DNA from: Zeus faber
Taxonomy: Eukaryota > Chordata > Actinopteri > Zeiformes > Zeidae
DNA: 64,000 nucleotides
Assembly (NCBI GenBank): GCA_960531495.1
Contig: OY482846.1
Location: forward strand, 50,654,057 to 50,718,056
Direction: 5' to 3'
The position numbers were made by a program, and so were the translations under genes. This document shows positions 1 to 54,993 of this stretch, piece by piece. How positions within the stretch are numbered: the stretch's first letter is position 1; every line of letters starts with the position of its first letter. The notes below the pieces were generated by a model, which was not told the DNA's origin, did not search any database, and worked only from the letters and a program-made list of their open reading frames with translations.

Positions 1-265
1 CGTACGTGGACGCGCCCGGGGACCAGGTGATAAGTGTCCATCGCTGGTCAGACCATGATGGTGCATGTTTTGGGTGGGGGGTCCTTACTGACGTGAGGTG
101 GAGGAAACCCCATGTGAGCACGGGGAGAACATGCAAACTCCACCCAGAAAGGCTCCTGTTTGGGAGATAACCCACCAGAGCACGGTGCCAACAGCGCCCC
201 AGGCGGGAATCGAACCCAGGACCTTCTTGCTGTGAGGCAGCAGTGCAATGCACTGCGCCACCGTG
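1..265. repeat. Interspersed repeat, tRNA-like or LINE-tail type
   Basis: The block reads like a repeat common in fish genomes. On the plus strand it contains a stretch resembling an inverted tRNA B box (GGGAATCGAACCCAGG) followed by CTTGCTGTGAGG and ends with CACTGCGCCACCGTGC. No long open frame looks genuine. It is probably the 3' part of a SINE or L2-type LINE and runs off the left edge. The family is recognised by eye only. Confidence 0.5.
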
Positions 266-289
266 CATATAAAAATACAAACAGACAGA

Positions 290-625
290 CTAAAAGATAA
301 AAAGACAGATTAACAGACTAACAGACAACAAGACAGACAGACTAACAGACAGACTAACAGACAACAAGACAGACAGACTAACAGACAACAAGACAGACAG
401 ACTAACAGACAGACTAACAGACAACAAGACAGACAGACTAACAGACAGACTAACAGACAACAAGACAGACAGACTAACAGACGGACAAAAAGACAAACAG
501 ACCGACTAACAAACAAAAAGACAGATAGACTAACAGACAAAGAGACAGACCAACTAACAGATAAAAAGACAAAGACAGACTAACAGACAAAAACAAAAAG
601 ACAATCAGACAGACAGACAGACATT
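290..625. repeat. Degenerate GACA/TAACA tandem repeat
   Basis: A simple-sequence array built from GACAGACTAACA and AACAAGACAGACAG words, with point changes towards both ends. Low-complexity Ser/Leu/Val/Cys reading frames across it are artefacts of the repeat. Confidence 0.9.
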
Positions 626-1014
626 TTGAAAATACAACTAAAAACAGATCAAATATCAGGCGTTAAAAACAGGTAACACAGCGAGCATGTTGCTTCTTGT
701 GTTCATTTTATAATCATTATTAATAAATATTATTATTGATAACAATTATTAAATATTGACATCAAAAGTTATTTATTAATAAATATGAACTATTATTAAT
801 AATAACTATTATTTATATTAAGTATAAATATTTATTATTAATAATAAAGTTTCTACTTATTAAAGTTCTGTAATAAATATATACATTTGTCAACATTAAC
901 TTTTTTTTTTTTTTTTTTTTTATAATTGTGTTCACAATGAAGCCAACAGCTTTAAGTTATGTGTTGCCATGACAGCCAAGAATATAATGTGGAATCAGTG
1001 TAACCCACAATCAA
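626..1014. other. AT-rich intergenic DNA, no gene seen
   Basis: AT-rich sequence with many TTATTA words (700-880) and a poly(T) run at about 900-921. It lies downstream of the ddx51 poly(A) signal. No gene or recognisable element is seen. Confidence 0.6.
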
Positions 1015-1020
1015 TTTATT
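1015..1020 (-). terminator. ddx51 candidate poly(A) signal
   Basis: TTTATT on the plus strand reads AATAAA on the minus strand, about 180 bases beyond the ddx51 stop codon at 1198-1200. It is the first canonical hexamer at a plausible distance, giving a short 3' UTR. No transcript evidence is available. Confidence 0.55.
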
Positions 1021-1197
1021 GATATATTAAATGATTTACCACTGTGAGTTTATGCATTTTATCCTTGACAATTTACATTTAAGTGAAGATTAAATGAACA
1101 GGCTTGTGACTCAGATTTAAACAAAAGACATTTTAATGGCCAAAATAAATCACTTCAGACGGAACACAGACAGCGACGACGTCGGCGTCGAGCTCCG

Positions 1198-9922
<8,725 letters not shown>

Positions 9923-10920
9923 TTTAACTGTTCTTTTCCACGTCAATGAGCCTCCACAGAGAACGCAGGGGGGGGAGAAGGAACGTCCCCAGAAACCAGG
10001 TGGAAAACAACAACACAGGCGTCCGCCATGCAGCCTGCACCGCCTCCCTGCGCGCTGCGGTCGCGGGTCGATAACGTCACGCCCGTCGCACGTTTCCCGG
10101 ACAGCCCTTACGTCACGGACTCGGTAGTTACGCACGCACTTCCAATAGATGATCAATAACCAACCGATACGGGGCCGAGATGTGAGGAAATAAAAGAGGG
10201 GATCGGCGACCTTTTACCTTTTTGAACATTCGGCCAGATGCTCGTGTATTGGAAAAAGAAAGATAAAAATGTTGTAAAATTAAATAAGGTCCATCACGCC
10301 ACACTTCAACATGATGAAAATACCCTCGATCTCCATCCCATGTGTATTTTTACCATTACTCCTCACATGAATAATCGATACAGTATTTATAAATGATGTT
10401 ATTTCAATCTCCCTTGTTTTTGTATTTGAGTAGTATCGCAATTTAAACAATTCATATGATCATGTGAATAATATGATAATTCATATGATAATAAATGTAA
10501 TGAAATAATAAATCAACGTATTAAATTCAGGTTGTTCATTGGTTTTACACTTGTGATCAGCTGTTTTATTCAGTTCTCGTCAATAAAGTTGGACGCACAT
10601 TTTAAAAGCCCGCCTCGTTTAGAGCTGTCAATCAATCCGTGTCCACCAATCGGATATACGTTAAAACAGCAACGCAAGCGCATTCTCTGCCAATAAACGT
10701 GTGGATAACAACTTTAACGCCCGCCTCGTTTTGAGCTTCTCGCCAATCGGATCCAAGCCGTTCAAGCCGTGTCCACCAATCAGAATCGATGACGTAGGCA
10801 GCGCATAATTTCAAACCAAAGTTAAGGGACAGCGCCTTCGCGTCGCGGCGACGGCTTCAATCATTTTCATTCCACAATAATATGTCGCTTGTTTTTGCGT
10901 GAACACACTTTGTTTCAGAA
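9923..10920. promoter_or_regulatory. Divergent ddx51/cenpe promoter region
   Basis: The two start codons lie head to head, 998 bp apart. The ddx51-proximal part (9960-10140) is CpG-rich with a TTACGTCAC CRE-like site near 10108. The cenpe-proximal part has CCAAT at 10646, 10690, 10743 and 10776, a TGACGT at 10790-10795, and TTCAAA at 10810-10815, which is a CHR-type TTTGAA on the other strand. CCAAT boxes (NF-Y) plus a CHR about 30 bp downstream is the known layout of G2/M genes repressed by DREAM, which suits cenpe. Roughly 10200-10560 is AT-rich with no visible signal. The transcription starts are inferred. Confidence 0.65.
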
Positions 10921-41614
<30,694 letters not shown>

Positions 41615-41682
41615 TGCTGCGAGCGCCCCTGGCTTACGTGAATGTTTTAGTTTGTGTGTTTGTTTGTCATTTTTAATGTTTC

Positions 41683-41688
41683 AATAAA
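41683..41688 (+). terminator. cenpe poly(A) signal
   Basis: AATAAA 69 bases after the cenpe stop codon, followed by a TG-rich stretch near 41700-41720. Gives a very short 3' UTR. Confidence 0.75.
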
Positions 41689-41714
41689 ATGTTCCTCAAC
41701 TGCAGCCTGAGTGC

Positions 41715-42000
41715 CGTCTTGGTTCTTAAAATGCCTTCTCAATGACTGTCTCACGGGAAGTGAATCATTTGAGTCCAGCAAGGAAATACTAGATTCAAGA
41801 TTTTTATTTGTCACATACATATACATACTTTCATACATATATGCAGTGAAATGTAATGCAACGCACCCGGTGATAACACACAATATAGTATACTACTAGT
41901 AAGTCATATTGGTATTGCACCTTTCATACAGCAACACGCAGCTCAAAGTTCTTTACATGAATACAAGTCACTCAAATGGCACCAAGAAAACCGTTTGAAA
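41715..42000. other. Intergenic spacer between cenpe and rad51
   Basis: AT-rich sequence with (ATAC)n-like words near 41815-41845 and a GCAGTGAAATGTAATGCAAC stretch of repeat character. No gene seen. Confidence 0.5.
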
Positions 42001-42284
42001 TGACCATAAATGCTCTTCCCTCCAGCGCCGCTCGGCCACGTCTCACGGACCCAAACGCTCCGGCTGCTCCCACCCAACTGCGCATGCTCGCAGACGCGCC
42101 CATCTCATGACGCGGCCGCGCCCTCCGCCCTCTGATTGGCCGGACGGAGTTGCGCTTCCCCTCCACCCGCCGCGCCACGTGCTCTTGTGGACCAATCGGG
42201 ACACCGGCGCTGACGTCATCGCGTTGTCACGTAACGCCAGGCTCGCGGCGCGCGGGAACTTGGTATCCTGAGCCGAGGAAGCAG
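42000..42284 (+). promoter_or_regulatory. rad51: rad51 promoter and non-coding exon 1
   Basis: CpG- and GC-rich block with CCAAT at 42192-42196, a perfect CRE palindrome TGACGTCA at 42211-42218 and an E2F-type CGCGGGAA at 42251-42258. A splice donor follows (GGAAGCAG then GTTGGT, donor at 42285), so a short non-coding first exon of about 25-30 bp is likely, as in other vertebrate rad51 genes. E2F and CRE control fit S-phase expression. The transcription start is inferred. Confidence 0.6.
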
Positions 42285-42459
42285 GTTGGTGTTCATGTGA
42301 CGTGTTGTGACGTTATAGTTGTTATTTAGACGTGTAACTGAAACACGCAGCCTTCATTTCAAGGCCCGTGTAGGTTACTGTCAGGAACTACCAGTTCAAC
42401 TGGGTGTCAGTGACCCAGCAGCATCGTCACCTGACCAACTAGCTTAGTATGCTAAGCTC

Positions 42460-43420
42460 GCTCACTGAACACCGGTTAGTTAGTGTAACTAGCGGTAAAC
42501 TAGTGGTTAACTGGTGGTTAACAGGCGTATCTAGCGTTAACTTGTTCAACTGGTTAACCCACCCTGGTGGTTAATTGCTGGTTAACGGCTGCATTTAGCA
42601 TTTACTGGTTCAACTGTTTAACCCACCTTGACGGTTAACTGATAGTTAACTGGTTAATTTAGTGTTAACTGCTTCAGTTGGTTAACCCACCCTGATAGTT
42701 TACTAGTTTATTTAGTCTTAACTGCTCCAGTTGGTTAACCCACCCTGATAGTTAACTGGTTTATTTAGTCTTAACTGCTTCAGTTGGTTAACCCACTCTG
42801 ATAGTTAACTGGTTCATTAGTGTTAACTGCTTCAGTTGGTTAACCCACCCTGATAGTTAACTGGTTTATTTATTGTTAACTGCTTCAGTTGGTTAACCCA
42901 CCCTGATAGTTAACTGGTTCATTAGTGTTAACTGCTTCAGTTGGTTAATCCACCCTGATAGTTAACTGGTTTATTTACTGTTAACTGCTTCAGTTGGTTA
43001 ACCCACCCTGATAGTTAACTGGTTTATTTAGTGTAAACTGCTTCAGTTGGTTAACCCACCCTGCTAGTTAACTGGTTCATTAGTGTTAACTGCTTCAGTT
43101 GGTTAACCCATCCTGATAGTTAACTGATTTATTTATTGTTAACTGCTTCAGTTGGTTAACCCACCCTGATAGTTAACTGGTTTATTTACTGTTAACGGCT
43201 TCAGTTGGTTAACCCACCCTGATAGTTAACTGGTTCATTAGTGTTAACTGCTTCAGTTGGTTAACCCACCCTGCTAGTTAACTGGTTCATTAGTGTTAAC
43301 TGCTTCAGTTGGTTAACCCACCCTGCTAGTTAACTGGTTTATTTACTGTTAACGGCTTCAGTTGGTTAACCCACCCTGGCGGTTAACTGATAGTTAACTG
43401 GTTTATTTTGTGTCCAGATA
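42460..43420 (+). repeat. 51-54-bp minisatellite in rad51 intron 1
   Basis: About 16 copies of a unit containing CTTCAGTTGGTTAACCCACC then CTGATAGTTAACTGGTTTAT. Length variants alternate (TTTATTTAGTG or TTCATTAGTG). GTTAAC occurs twice or more per unit. Starts about 175 bp past the presumed exon 1 donor. Confidence 0.93.
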
Positions 43421-43639
43421 ACCCACTGGTCAGCCCTCCGTCGTAGTTAACTGGTTAACTATCTGAACCTTCGGGTGTAGTTGACCTGCTGTGGGAAATG
43501 TAGTGTCCATTTAAAAATGATGGAAGAAGTACTCAGAGCTTTCACTTGAGTAAAAGTAAAAATACTCAAAAAAATAAACAAAGACACATAAGTACTGCAG
43601 TAAATGTGAAAGTACCACACGTTGACATTTCTACCGGAG

Positions 43640-44876
43640 TCAAAGTATATACATTATTATTAACTATATAAACAGGAGCTGTTAAATGTTCTTAAAGTAT
43701 ATACATTATTATTAACTATATAAACAGGAGCTGTTAAATGTTCTTAAAGTATATACATTATTATTAACTATATAAACAAGAGCTGTTAAATGTTCTTAAA
43801 GTATATACATTATTATTAACTATATAAACAAGAGCTGTTACATGTTCTTAAAGTATATACATTATTATTAACTATATAAACAGGAGCTGTTAAATGTTCT
43901 TAAAGTATATACATTATTATTAACTATATAAACAGGAGCTGTTAAATGTTCTTAAAGTATATACATTATTATTAACTATATAAACAGGAGCTGTTAAATG
44001 TTCTTAAAGTATATACATTATTATTAACTATATAAACAAGAGCTGTTACATGTTCTTAAAGTATATACATTATTATTAACTATATAAACAGGAGCTGTTA
44101 AATGTTCTTAAAGTATATACATTATTATTAACTATATAAACAGGAGCTGTTAAATGTTCTTAAAGTATATACATTATTATTAACTATATAAACAAGAGCT
44201 GTTACATGTTCTTAAAGTATATACATTATTATTAACTATATAAACAAGAGCTGTTACATGTTCTTAAAGTATATACATTATTATTAACTATATAAACAAG
44301 AGCTGTTACATGTTCTTAAAGTATATACATTATTATTAACTATATAAACAAGAGCTGTTACATGTTCTTAAAGTATATACATTATTATTAACTATATAAA
44401 CAAGAGCTGTTACATGTTCTTAAAGTATATACATTATTATTAACTATATAAACAAGAGCTGTTACATGTTCTTAAAGTATATACATTATTATTAACTATA
44501 TAAACAAGAGCTGTTACATGTTCTTAAAGTATATACATTATTATTAACTATATAAACAAGAGCTGTTAAATGTTCTTAAAGTATATACATTATTATTAAC
44601 TATATAAACAAGAGCTGTTAAATGTTCTTAAAGTATATACATTATTATTAACTATATAAACAGGAGCTGTTAAATGTTCTTAAAGTATATACATTATTAT
44701 TAACTATATAAACAGGAGCTGTTAAATGTTCTTAAAGTATATACATTATTATTAACTATATAAACAAGAGCTGTTAAATGTTCTTAAAGTATATACATTA
44801 ATATTAACTATATAAACAGGAGCTGTTAAATGTTCTTAAAGTATATACATTAATATTAACTATATAAACAGGAGCT
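43640..44876 (+). repeat. 52-bp minisatellite in rad51 intron 1
   Basis: About 24 near-identical copies of a 52-bp AT-rich unit (TTCTTAAAGTATATACATTA, TTATTAACTATATAAACAGG, AGCTGTTAAATG). Two variable sites (CAGGAG/CAAGAG and TAAATG/TACATG) define sub-types in runs, for example seven consecutive CAAGAG/TACATG units at about 44180-44520. Flanking text (GTACTCAGAGCTTTCACTTG at 43532 and AGTACTTGTACTTAGTTACT at about 44972) suggests the array grew inside an interspersed repeat. Confidence 0.95.
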
Positions 44877-44879
44877 GCA

Positions 44880-45471
44880 CCATTTCCCTGTTTATCCTGA
44901 TTACAGTTTTCAGTAACATTTGGCAGTTGGTGTTGAGGTGTGCATTGAAATGTAGTGGAAAAGGATCTGAAAGTACTTGTACTTAGTTACTCATGACGAG
45001 TAGTTTGGTAATGTTTACAAGCGTGTTCAGTGGCTGGAGGTGCAGCATGGCCGTCCTGGGAGGGGGATTCCTTCCTCCCCCAAGTGCTTCTTCTGGAGGG
45101 GTTGGGGTGAGACGAGGGTGGTTGTCCTCAACGTGGGCTCCCTGGTAAAATGAGCAGAAGTTTAACTTCTCTGTTTCATTTACAGTTTAGTTCATGAATT
45201 CCAACAATGACTGTTTTTTTTTTATCCCAGTTTTGCGGTTGTCTCCCTAAACAGAGAAGAGACAAAAGGCTGAAACTTGTCAGATGGGCTGTGGCCTCAT
45301 GCAGGGTCAGGCTCCTTGATTTGGAGGAATGTTAAGAATCAGCAGTGACGCTGTGGCTTCTATGCGGAGCTTGTGCAACACTTGTAACTGTGCTGTGATG
45401 AAGGATTCTAGGTTTAATTTGATGTGTGGAGGTCATCTTCCCCCCTCACGCCAGGTGCTCTTCCCTTCCAG
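44880..45471 (+). other. Rest of rad51 intron 1
   Basis: Right flank of the 52-bp array, then ordinary intronic sequence to the acceptor CTTCCAG at 45465-45471. No other feature seen. Confidence 0.6.
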
Positions 45472-45474
45472 GCC

Positions 45475-50851
<5,377 letters not shown>

Positions 50852-51151
50852 GGCGGGGCCGGTGCAGCCGCTCAGGGCCTGCGCCCCCTCAGGTGCGTCG
50901 CTGCTCTGAGAACTTTAGCGTCTCCTCGGGGGTTAACTTATTATTTCAGACGTTAAAGTGTCGAGCGCGTCCTGGGGGCCGGACGCAGCACAGACACCTT
51001 TACTGAGCGGGACCTCGGCGTCCATCACTAAAACCTTCTCAAATATTTTGTGAGAATATCTGATATTTCTGTTGGTCTCATTTGCTTTCTTACTCCTGTG
51101 TTTCTTCTGTAAAACAAATCTTTGTCTGTATATACACACACGCCTTTGAAA

Positions 51152-51157
51152 ATTAAA
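51152..51157 (+). terminator. rad51 candidate poly(A) signal
   Basis: ATTAAA about 300 bases after the rad51 stop, followed by the T/G-rich TTTGTTTTATTGTTTTGTGTT, a good downstream element. No AATAAA is nearer on this strand. Confidence 0.6.
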
Positions 51158-51219
51158 ATTTGTTTTATTGTTTTGTGTTTAAAAAAAAAAGTGCAATATG
51201 TTAACATAGAAAAACTAGT

Positions 51220-51225
51220 TTTATT
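51220..51225 (-). terminator. rmdn3 candidate poly(A) signal
   Basis: TTTATT on plus reads AATAAA on minus, about 540 bases beyond the rmdn3 stop (51767-51769). Cleavage would fall close to the rad51 3' end on the opposite strand. Confidence 0.5.
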
Positions 51226-51766
51226 GACATCTTTGAATTCAACCATCAATATTTTAATCCTTTTATCAGATTGGTCGATTCAGGGGAGACCTCACATTTC
51301 AAAATAAGAGTTTTATAATAAACACTATCATCTCAAAATTATACTGCACACGAACACAAATTAAAGTAACACGGCTGCATGCAGTAAACAATATGTAAAC
51401 AACACAAAATAGGACTTTACGTCTTATTTTCTCAAACCTGCATCGTTATCGGAACAAATCACTAAATCTACAATCACTCTGAAAACTGCTCTGGACCCGG
51501 AAAACCAAATCACAGAATATAAAACAACTATTAAGTGTTCAAGCCCCGCCTTTCTTCCTGCTCCACCCTCCGGGCTAACAGCTGCTTCTCAAATTTAAAA
51601 AGGGAAACGCTACATAAACAACAAGGCAAAGCAACGGGTGACTCCCCACGGGGAGGTCACCACACCATTAAATAACTTGTAAGAACTCTGCATCATCACA
51701 GTGACAGTCATCTGCACCAACCACAGCAGGAGGGGAGGGAGGGTTTCATAGCGCGCAGCCAACCAA

Positions 51767-54700
51767 TCAGCATCCTCCGTAGAGCAGCTGGAGCTCCGCC
51801 TCCAGCTCGGCGGCGTCCTCCTCCTGAGGGACAGAGCGGCACTGAGCGTCTCACTCCAAATAACTGTTTGTCTTCCTGAGACGGTTTGAGGTTAGCGTTT
51901 CATTTTCAGAAGAATCATCCTGTTTCTAGTGGTGACTTTAGATTTTAGGGAGAATGAGGGACAGATAAGAGTGAAGCCTCACAAGGTTGGTGGCGGCCAT
52001 CTTGAAGGCCAGCTGCGCCCAGTTCCTGGCCTCGGACAGGTTCCCCAGCTCCTTGTGACACTGAAAGGACAGAACATTTAGAAGAGTCACTGTCCCTGAA
52101 TAACGTTGTTTCAACAACTACCATGGTTCCTGGATGACGCCGTGCACACGGTTCTTAGAACTTCCTGCGGTGCGGAAAGGCCTTCTGTTAGAGATCCCTT
52201 TTTGGGGCTTTTGTGAAATGCAGCAGAGTTAGTTTCCACTGAACGCAACGTCAGCTGGTCTGTCTACACTAGGGCTACTCAGCCTGACGTGTCTGACGGG
52301 AAAGTCTGTTCCCAACACTGCAGACGATGTCTCACACCCAATTTACTGAAATACTCTTTTAGAATCTTATTTCAAAGAGCCGCGGGTCGTAGCAAACAGT
52401 TTTTCACCGACTTGTTCCAAATGTAGTTTGATCAATATCGCCAACAAGATGTCTGAAACACCCTGGTACCAAGGAGACCTCAACCATGTCTGCACGTACT
52501 GAGGTTGCCGTGTTTCAGATACTTTTACCCCGAAAAATGCAGAGAAGATTATAAATAATAAAATATACACATTTTGAGTTCTTCGGGATTATCACCTTTG
52601 CGATGTAAAGCCTGACGGTTTTGGAGAATCCTGGATTCAGTTCCTCCGCCTGAACCACAAAAGGTAAAGATGGAGAAGAGAGATTAGCCGGAGGAACGGG
52701 GAGCAGCTCGGTGTGGAATGGGGCGAAACGGCGTCGCTCTGCACCTTGAGGAAGTTCTCCAGGGCGTCGTGGAGGGTGGAGGAGGGCGGATGGTCGTACA
52801 GAGCAGCAGCTGCTTTCTTCTCCAACCAGCCCAGCGATGACACCTGCAGCAAGGAAACGAAAAGAGCATCAGGGAGTTGTTCGAGTGGTGTGGTCTGCTC
52901 TGTGCTCCGTCTCTGCTCTGCTGTTATTTTGGTCTAAATCCACATTCCTGAAAAAAAAACAACCTGTTTTTCATCTTTCTGAAGCGACAGCGCAGTGGAA
53001 CCGTTTTTTTTGTTCCAGTCACTTTTTGAAGCAGAGACAACAGCTCAGAAAGTTCTGATGCAGTTTACAGGTAAAAGGGAAAGTTTTATCGCTGTTTGTT
53101 TATTCCATTTCTTTTTAGCGAACCGAGCGAGCATAATTCAACAGCTGAGTTAATCCTTTGGTCAGGACTCGGGCTCATACGCCGTCCTCCTGCCTCCAAC
53201 ATGAACACAGCCATGTTTGTTTAGTGTTCTTTGTTTACTAGTCTCTACTGCCCCCTGTGGTTCCTCAGAATACCATGCGGTAAAGATAAAGGCACAGCAC
53301 GAAAAACGAGAATGAGCCCTCAACATTTGGGTACTAACGACCTTATTGGTCAAATATTAACCAATCCGATGACTGCATTTCCTTCCCGATGTTGAAAGGT
53401 GTAATAAGGTGTAAAACGGTACAGGGTGTGTTATGAAAGCTGATAACACCTCCTTATTCAACACCCACAGGTGAACCGCGGTTTAACGGTATCACAGTAG
53501 AAATCCACCCCAACCCCTGGGACGTGCTTGTCTCTGTTTATCACCAACTTCTCTTCAGACACTCTCTTCCACATATTGTAGTGTCGGGTCGTTCACGAAT
53601 GATCCGGTTTGTTGTACAAATGAAGGAGCAGAGTCTCGCTGGGTGAGGAGCCCTTCTTTTTTTTGTCAAGCTTTACAGTTTTATGTTGTTTGTTTAAGTT
53701 GCCGTCTCCTGCCGCCGGCAAATGTTTCCCCTCCATGAAGAGATATCCTAAGCTCCTCCCTCGCTGGGAGGTGCCCCGTCTGAAAAGGAGCACACCCACT
53801 GTCACATCAGGTTCACAAAGTGAAGGCACCACACACTGGTCTGACTGAGCTTTTATGTGGAAAAATACTGTTTATACCTGTTCTATACTAAAATAAATAA
53901 CTAAAGTACTGGTGTTATTGATTTTTATTCTGAAATGTTTTTAAAATATGTATATAAATAAATAAATAAATATTAACAAAAAATTATATCTGAATTATCC
54001 ACTATCCCGGACACCTTCCTTCCAATCAGATGAACTTATGCAAATTATAACAACCCCCAATGACCTTTAACCCCGTCTCCCCCCTCAGTCATATACACAG
54101 CGCTTTCCACTAGTTATTTATGATTACTATTTTAAAAAAAACAGTTTAAAAAACATTTCAACTTATCTTTTCTCTTAAATATAAAAATACAGATTCTGTG
54201 GCGTTACCGTGGCCCCCAAACTGTGGTAAGACACTGAACGACCAGCCACTGCAGACGTGCATCCCTGGTATCTACCTTGTTCCACAGCATTACAACAAGT
54301 ATTTAACGTTGGCTGCAGGACTCCACAGTTTTTTTTTACAGGGTTTTCATGATATTTCAGTATTAACCTCCGTTCAGGATAAACCAGCATTGTGATTTTG
54401 GACGGAACCTAAACGCGCTGCAGGAGGTCCAAGTGTGGGCCCGGGGGGCCGTACCTCGTAGCACCAGCGTCCCAGCAGGTAGAAGCAAAGGGCGTCGTCG
54501 TCCTGGAGCGCGATGGCTCGGTCCAAGTGTTTCTGCGAGAGAGGAAACGCAAATAAAGCCACCACGTTGAGGATCTATTCAACACCGACACAGAGCCAGG
54601 ATGTGACAGGACATCAAGTACGTTGAATACAGAGCCAGGATGTGACAGGACATTAGGTACGTTACAGCAGAGCCAGGATGTGACAGGACATCAAGTATGT

Positions 54701-54958
54701 TGAATACAGAGCCAGGATGTGACAGGACATTAGGTACGTTACAGCAGAGCCAGGATGTGACAGGACATCAAGTATGTTGAACACAGAGCCAGGATGTGAC
54801 AGGACATTAGGTACGTTATAGCGGCTGAGGTGTCACCTCCAATGGATTCAAGTTCAGTGGAAACCTTGAAATGAGCCCAGACTGACTCTGTGCTGTCCTA
54901 ATTAGTAGTAAAGTACAGCGGTACACAGGGTTTTGAGTCCGCTACAGCCCTACAAATA

Positions 54959-54993
<35 letters not shown>

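Larger units (their letters stand above)
50852..51766. other. Converging 3' UTRs of rad51 and rmdn3
   Basis: Sequence between the two stop codons. It holds the rad51 poly(A) signal (51152) and the rmdn3 signal (51220). The rad51 side is GC-rich at first (50852-50990), then AT-rich. The rmdn3 side (51226-51766) is AT-rich with no other gene seen. Confidence 0.7.

Noticed and set aside
42460-43420. Interstitial telomere repeat, because of repeated TTAACCC
   Set aside because: The unit is about 53 bp with one TTAACCC each. There is no run of TTAGGG or CCCTAA.
43640-44876. CRISPR-like array of regular repeats
   Set aside because: The units are contiguous 52-bp copies without unique spacers, in a vertebrate intron: a minisatellite.
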